Shown in pieces: positions 61,637 through 64,000 of a stretch of DNA of 64,000 nt. Under the pieces are notes generated by a model. The model was not told the DNA's origin. It saw only the letters and a program-made list of their open reading frames with translations, and did no database searches. The translations under genes were made by a program, and so were the position numbers. Every line of letters begins with the position of its first letter. Positions within the stretch are counted from its first letter, which is position 1. Source of the DNA: Antarcticimicrobium sediminis (GTDB lineage Bacteria > Pseudomonadota > Alphaproteobacteria > Rhodobacterales > Rhodobacteraceae); NCBI RefSeq assembly GCF_004348975.1, contig NZ_SMFP01000007.1:62001-126000 (forward strand), read 5' to 3'.

Positions 61637-62974
61637 TTACTCTTCGCCGCTCAGCGCAACCAGCCCCTTGAGGATATCGATGGCATAGGCGAGTTGATAA
61701 TCCTCGTCCCGCAGGCGCGCGGCGGCCTCTGCCTTGGCGCGATCCTCCTTGATCTGGCGAATCTCATCCTCGGTCAGGCTGTCGTTGTTCAACCGCCCGC
61801 GCAGATCGGCCTCGGTCCGGGCACGCGGCCGCTTCGGAGCGTCCGCTTCCTCGGTCACGGGCTGACGGCGCGGCTGTTCCACGATGATGTCGGGGGACAC
61901 GCCCAGCGCCTGGATCGAGCGGCCCGAAGGGGTGTAGTACCGCGCCGTGGTCAGGCGCATTGCCCCATCCCCGCGCAGTGGCATCACCGTTTGGACCGAG
62001 CCTTTGCCAAAGCTCTTGGTGCCGACAACGATCGCCCGGCGATGATCCTGCAACGCACCGGCCACAATTTCCGAAGCCGAGGCCGAGCCGCCATTGATCA
62101 GCACCACCATCGGTTTGCCCCCGGTCAGATCGCCCGGAACAGCATTGAAACGCTCACCATCCTGCGGATCGCGGCCACGGGTCGAGACGATCTCGCCCTT
62201 TTCCAGGAACGCGTCGGACACCTTGATCGCTTGCGTCAAAAGCCCGCCGGGGTTGTTGCGCAGGTCCAGCACGACGCCGTTGACCTTGTCGATGCCGCCG
62301 GCGGCCTTGACCTGTTCGGCCAGACCGGATTCCAGATTTGGCATGGTCTGATCGTTGAACGTCGTGACCCGCAGCACCACGGTTTCGCCTTCGGTCCGGG
62401 CCCGCACAGCGGTCAGCTTGATGGTGTCGCGAATGATCGACACATCGAACGGCTCGGCCTCGCCTTCGCGCACCACGGTGATCACGATCTCGCTGCCCAC
62501 CGGGCCGCGCATCAGATCAACCGCGGAATCCAGCGTCAGCCCCAAGACGCTTTCACCATCCACATGGGTGATGAAATCGCCCGACTCGATCCCGGCCTCG
62601 TCGGCGGGTGTCCCGTCGATTGGCGAGACCACCTTGACGAAACCCTCTTCCTGCGTGACCTCGATGCCAAGGCCGCCGAATTCACCCCGGGTCTGCACCC
62701 GCATCGCGGCGGCATCCTCGGGCGAGAGATAGCTGGAATGCGGATCGAGCGACGACAGCATCCCGTCGATCGCGGCCTCGATCAGTTCGGACTCGTCGAC
62801 CTCTTCGACATATTGCGAGCGGATCCGCTCGAAAATGTCGCCGAACAGATCAAGCTGTTCATAGAGGTTCGAGTTGCGTTCCGTTTCCTGCGCCAGCAAC
62901 GGTCCGGCCACCTGAGTGGTCGCCACGATGCCTGCCAATGTACCGCCGATTGCGGCCATCACGAATTTCTTCAT
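61637..62974 (-). CDS. ctpA: Carboxy-terminal processing protease CtpA (S41)
   Basis: Periplasmic serine protease of 445 aa. Signal segment 1-29 (MKKFVMAAIGGTLAGIVATT), a PDZ domain at about 90-170 (GEFGGLGIEVT), and the S41 core with catalytic S299 (GSASASEI), K324 and Q328 (GKGSVQ). The C-terminal 75 residues are charged and helical. Starts 6 bases after the EnvC-type gene; together they suggest control of cell-wall hydrolases. Confidence 0.95.
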   Translation of the reverse strand: MKKFVMAAIGGTLAGIVATTQVAGPLLAQETERNSNLYEQLDLFGDIFERIRSQYVEEVDESELIEAAIDGMLSSLDPHSSYLSPEDAAAMRVQTRGEFGGLGIEVTQEEGFVKVVSPIDGTPADEAGIESGDFITHVDGESVLGLTLDSAVDLMRGPVGSEIVITVVREGEAEPFDVSIIRDTIKLTAVRARTEGETVVLRVTTFNDQTMPNLESGLAEQVKAAGGIDKVNGVVLDLRNNPGGLLTQAIKVSDAFLEKGEIVSTRGRDPQDGERFNAVPGDLTGGKPMVVLINGGSASASEIVAGALQDHRRAIVVGTKSFGKGSVQTVMPLRGDGAMRLTTARYYTPSGRSIQALGVSPDIIVEQPRRQPVTEEADAPKRPRARTEADLRGRLNNDSLTEDEIRQIKEDRAKAEAAARLRDEDYQLAYAIDILKGLVALSGEE

Positions 62975-62980
62975 GCCTGA

Positions 62981-64000
62981 TTACCCATCCTTGTCGGTTC
63001 GGAACCACGTCTCCGGGTCCACCGGGCTGCCGCCCTCTCTTACTTCTATATAGAGCGTCTCCGAACGCTCAGTTCCAGTGCCATCACCGCTTAGTGACAA
63101 AATAGCGCCATTTTCCGGGACTGCGCCCCCCATCAGCCCCACCGGTGTGTCTTCCGGGATCACCTGACCGGCCTCGCCATAGACCTCGGCCAGACCCGAC
63201 AGGATAAAGAGCGTATCGGGCTGCGGTTCAAGGATAATCACATTTCCCAGATCCAGCAGCGGCCCGCGATAGCGGATCGTCGCCGGCGTGGGCGACGTCA
63301 CCAGCGCCCGCGGCCGCGCCGCCACCACCAGCCCGCTACGCGTCACCCCGGCCGCGTCGGCCTCGCCCGCCTTGTGCAACAGAACCCCCTGTACCGGCAA
63401 CGCGATCTGCCCCTTGCTGGCACTGATATCGGCCTGACTATCGGCGATCTCGCCACCGGCGGCAATCTGCGACAACCCGCTGGCGAACCCGTCCAAGGTT
63501 TCGGTCGACGAGATCAGGATCGCCGTGCGCACCGGATCCTCGGCAAAGCGGCGCGGCAGGTCGGTGCGGTCGGCGATCGCCTGGCTTAACCCGGTGCGCG
63601 CCTCCTGCACACCGGCAAGCCCCTGTTCCAGCGTCCTGGCCGCGCTTTGTTGCAGCAGGCGCAGGGTATGCACCTCTTCGAGGTCGTGGCGCAGCCGTTC
63701 GGCGCGGGTGTTGAGCGCCGGGGTCACCTCGGCCAGGATCATGCCCGAGCGGGCGCTGCCCAGCGGCCCCTGCGGGTGCAACATGCGCACCGGGGGCGGC
63801 GCGGTTTCAATGGTCAGCAGCACCCCGATCAACTGGGCAATCTCGCCTTCGCGCGCGCGCAGCCTGTGGGCCAGCATGGTTTCACGGGTGGCCGCGCGGC
63901 GCAGCCCGTCGCGCATCGCCGCCAACCCGGCCTCATAGGCGCGCACCGTCTCGGTTAGGGCGTGAACCCGATCGCGCGCCGCTTTGGCCCCCTGCAAATC
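62981..64000 (-). CDS. Murein hydrolase activator EnvC-type protein (5' end outside window)
   Basis: The C-terminal 339 codons are present; the frame is open to the window edge, so the start is missing. It has coiled-coil helices (about the first 160 residues seen, ARDRVHALTETVRAYEAGLAAMRDGLRRA), then a LytM/M23-like beta domain (LVTSPTPATIRYRGPLLDLGNVIILEPQPDTLFILSGLAEVYGEAGQVI). The M23 zinc ligands are not evident, as in EnvC, so it would activate amidases rather than cut peptidoglycan. Followed by ctpA. Confidence 0.85.
   Translation of the reverse strand, partial: DLQGAKAARDRVHALTETVRAYEAGLAAMRDGLRRAATRETMLAHRLRAREGEIAQLIGVLLTIETAPPPVRMLHPQGPLGSARSGMILAEVTPALNTRAERLRHDLEEVHTLRLLQQSAARTLEQGLAGVQEARTGLSQAIADRTDLPRRFAEDPVRTAILISSTETLDGFASGLSQIAAGGEIADSQADISASKGQIALPVQGVLLHKAGEADAAGVTRSGLVVAARPRALVTSPTPATIRYRGPLLDLGNVIILEPQPDTLFILSGLAEVYGEAGQVIPEDTPVGLMGGAVPENGAILSLSGDGTGTERSETLYIEVREGGSPVDPETWFRTDKDG

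Noticed and set aside
1-64000. CRISPR arrays, tRNA/rRNA genes, insertion sequences, prophage genes
   Set aside because: No direct repeat arrays, cloverleaf sequences, transposases or integrases were seen on either strand.

Overview
The window is GC-rich chromosomal DNA of an alphaproteobacterium, most likely Rhodobacteraceae (Roseobacter group). The evidence is the ffh / acetyltransferase / chorismate mutase / rpsP / rimM / trmD / rplS / rpmE order, a MipZ-type division ATPase, UPF0314/DUF2585, DUF2794 and MbfA proteins, and a cysteine-free L31. It is dense, mostly co-oriented coding sequence. I saw no tRNA, rRNA, CRISPR array, insertion sequence or phage gene.

Region 1 (1-8.4 kb) is an SRP/ribosome block: the 3' end of ffh, three tandem RimJ/RimL-type acetyltransferases, a short chorismate mutase, rpsP, bluB (lower ligand of B12), rimM, two tandem sulfotransferase-like genes, trmD, a YegP-like gene, then rplS-rpmE with a strong terminator. 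Region 2 (8.5-18.9 kb) has mipZ, a class III nucleotide cyclase and a MarR regulator divergent from a homogentisate cluster. That cluster is hmgA, fahA, a metallo-beta-lactamase-fold protein that has lost its second metal site, a flavin hydroxylase with a tiny DUF2783-like partner (resembling the MhaA/MhaB 3-hydroxyphenylacetate 6-hydroxylase pair), a VOC protein and maiA. Region 3 (18.9-31.6 kb) is the homoprotocatechuate meta-cleavage pathway under a divergent HpaR (hpaF-E-D, an aromatic amino acid decarboxylase, hpaG-H-I), followed by a complete LIV-type ABC importer. Together regions 2 and 3 would take up and degrade tyrosine- and hydroxyphenylacetate-type aromatics to fumarate/acetoacetate and to pyruvate/succinic semialdehyde. 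The entry enzymes 4-HPP dioxygenase and HpaBC are not in the window.

Region 4 (31.6-51.2 kb) is mixed housekeeping and accessory genes: a DUF3095 protein, two MFS transporters, asd, a DUF4139 protein, beta-carbonic anhydrase, an M17 aminopeptidase with an NlpC/P60 protein, formaldehyde detoxification genes frmA and fghA, a NYN-LOTUS protein, iron exporter mbfA with a probable Irr box, an AEC transporter, a YaiI-family protein, a HAD phosphatase, an OCD-family reductase and zapE. Region 5 (51.3-64 kb) has folC-accD, a CPBP protease and a very large ABC-exporter-like protein whose ATPase motifs are all degenerate and which ends in a cNMP-binding domain. Divergent from these are ilvD and three poorly characterised genes. 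The window ends with ctpA and a truncated EnvC-type gene on the minus strand.

The strongest leads are the pseudo-ATPase ABC/cNMP protein, the flavin hydroxylase + DUF2783 + crippled MBL + VOC module, an HpaF homologue lacking the catalytic N-terminal proline, sulfotransferase-like paralogues embedded in the rimM-trmD operon, and several clear palindromic operators and hairpins. Start choices, operators and domain calls come from reading the sequence; no database search was run.
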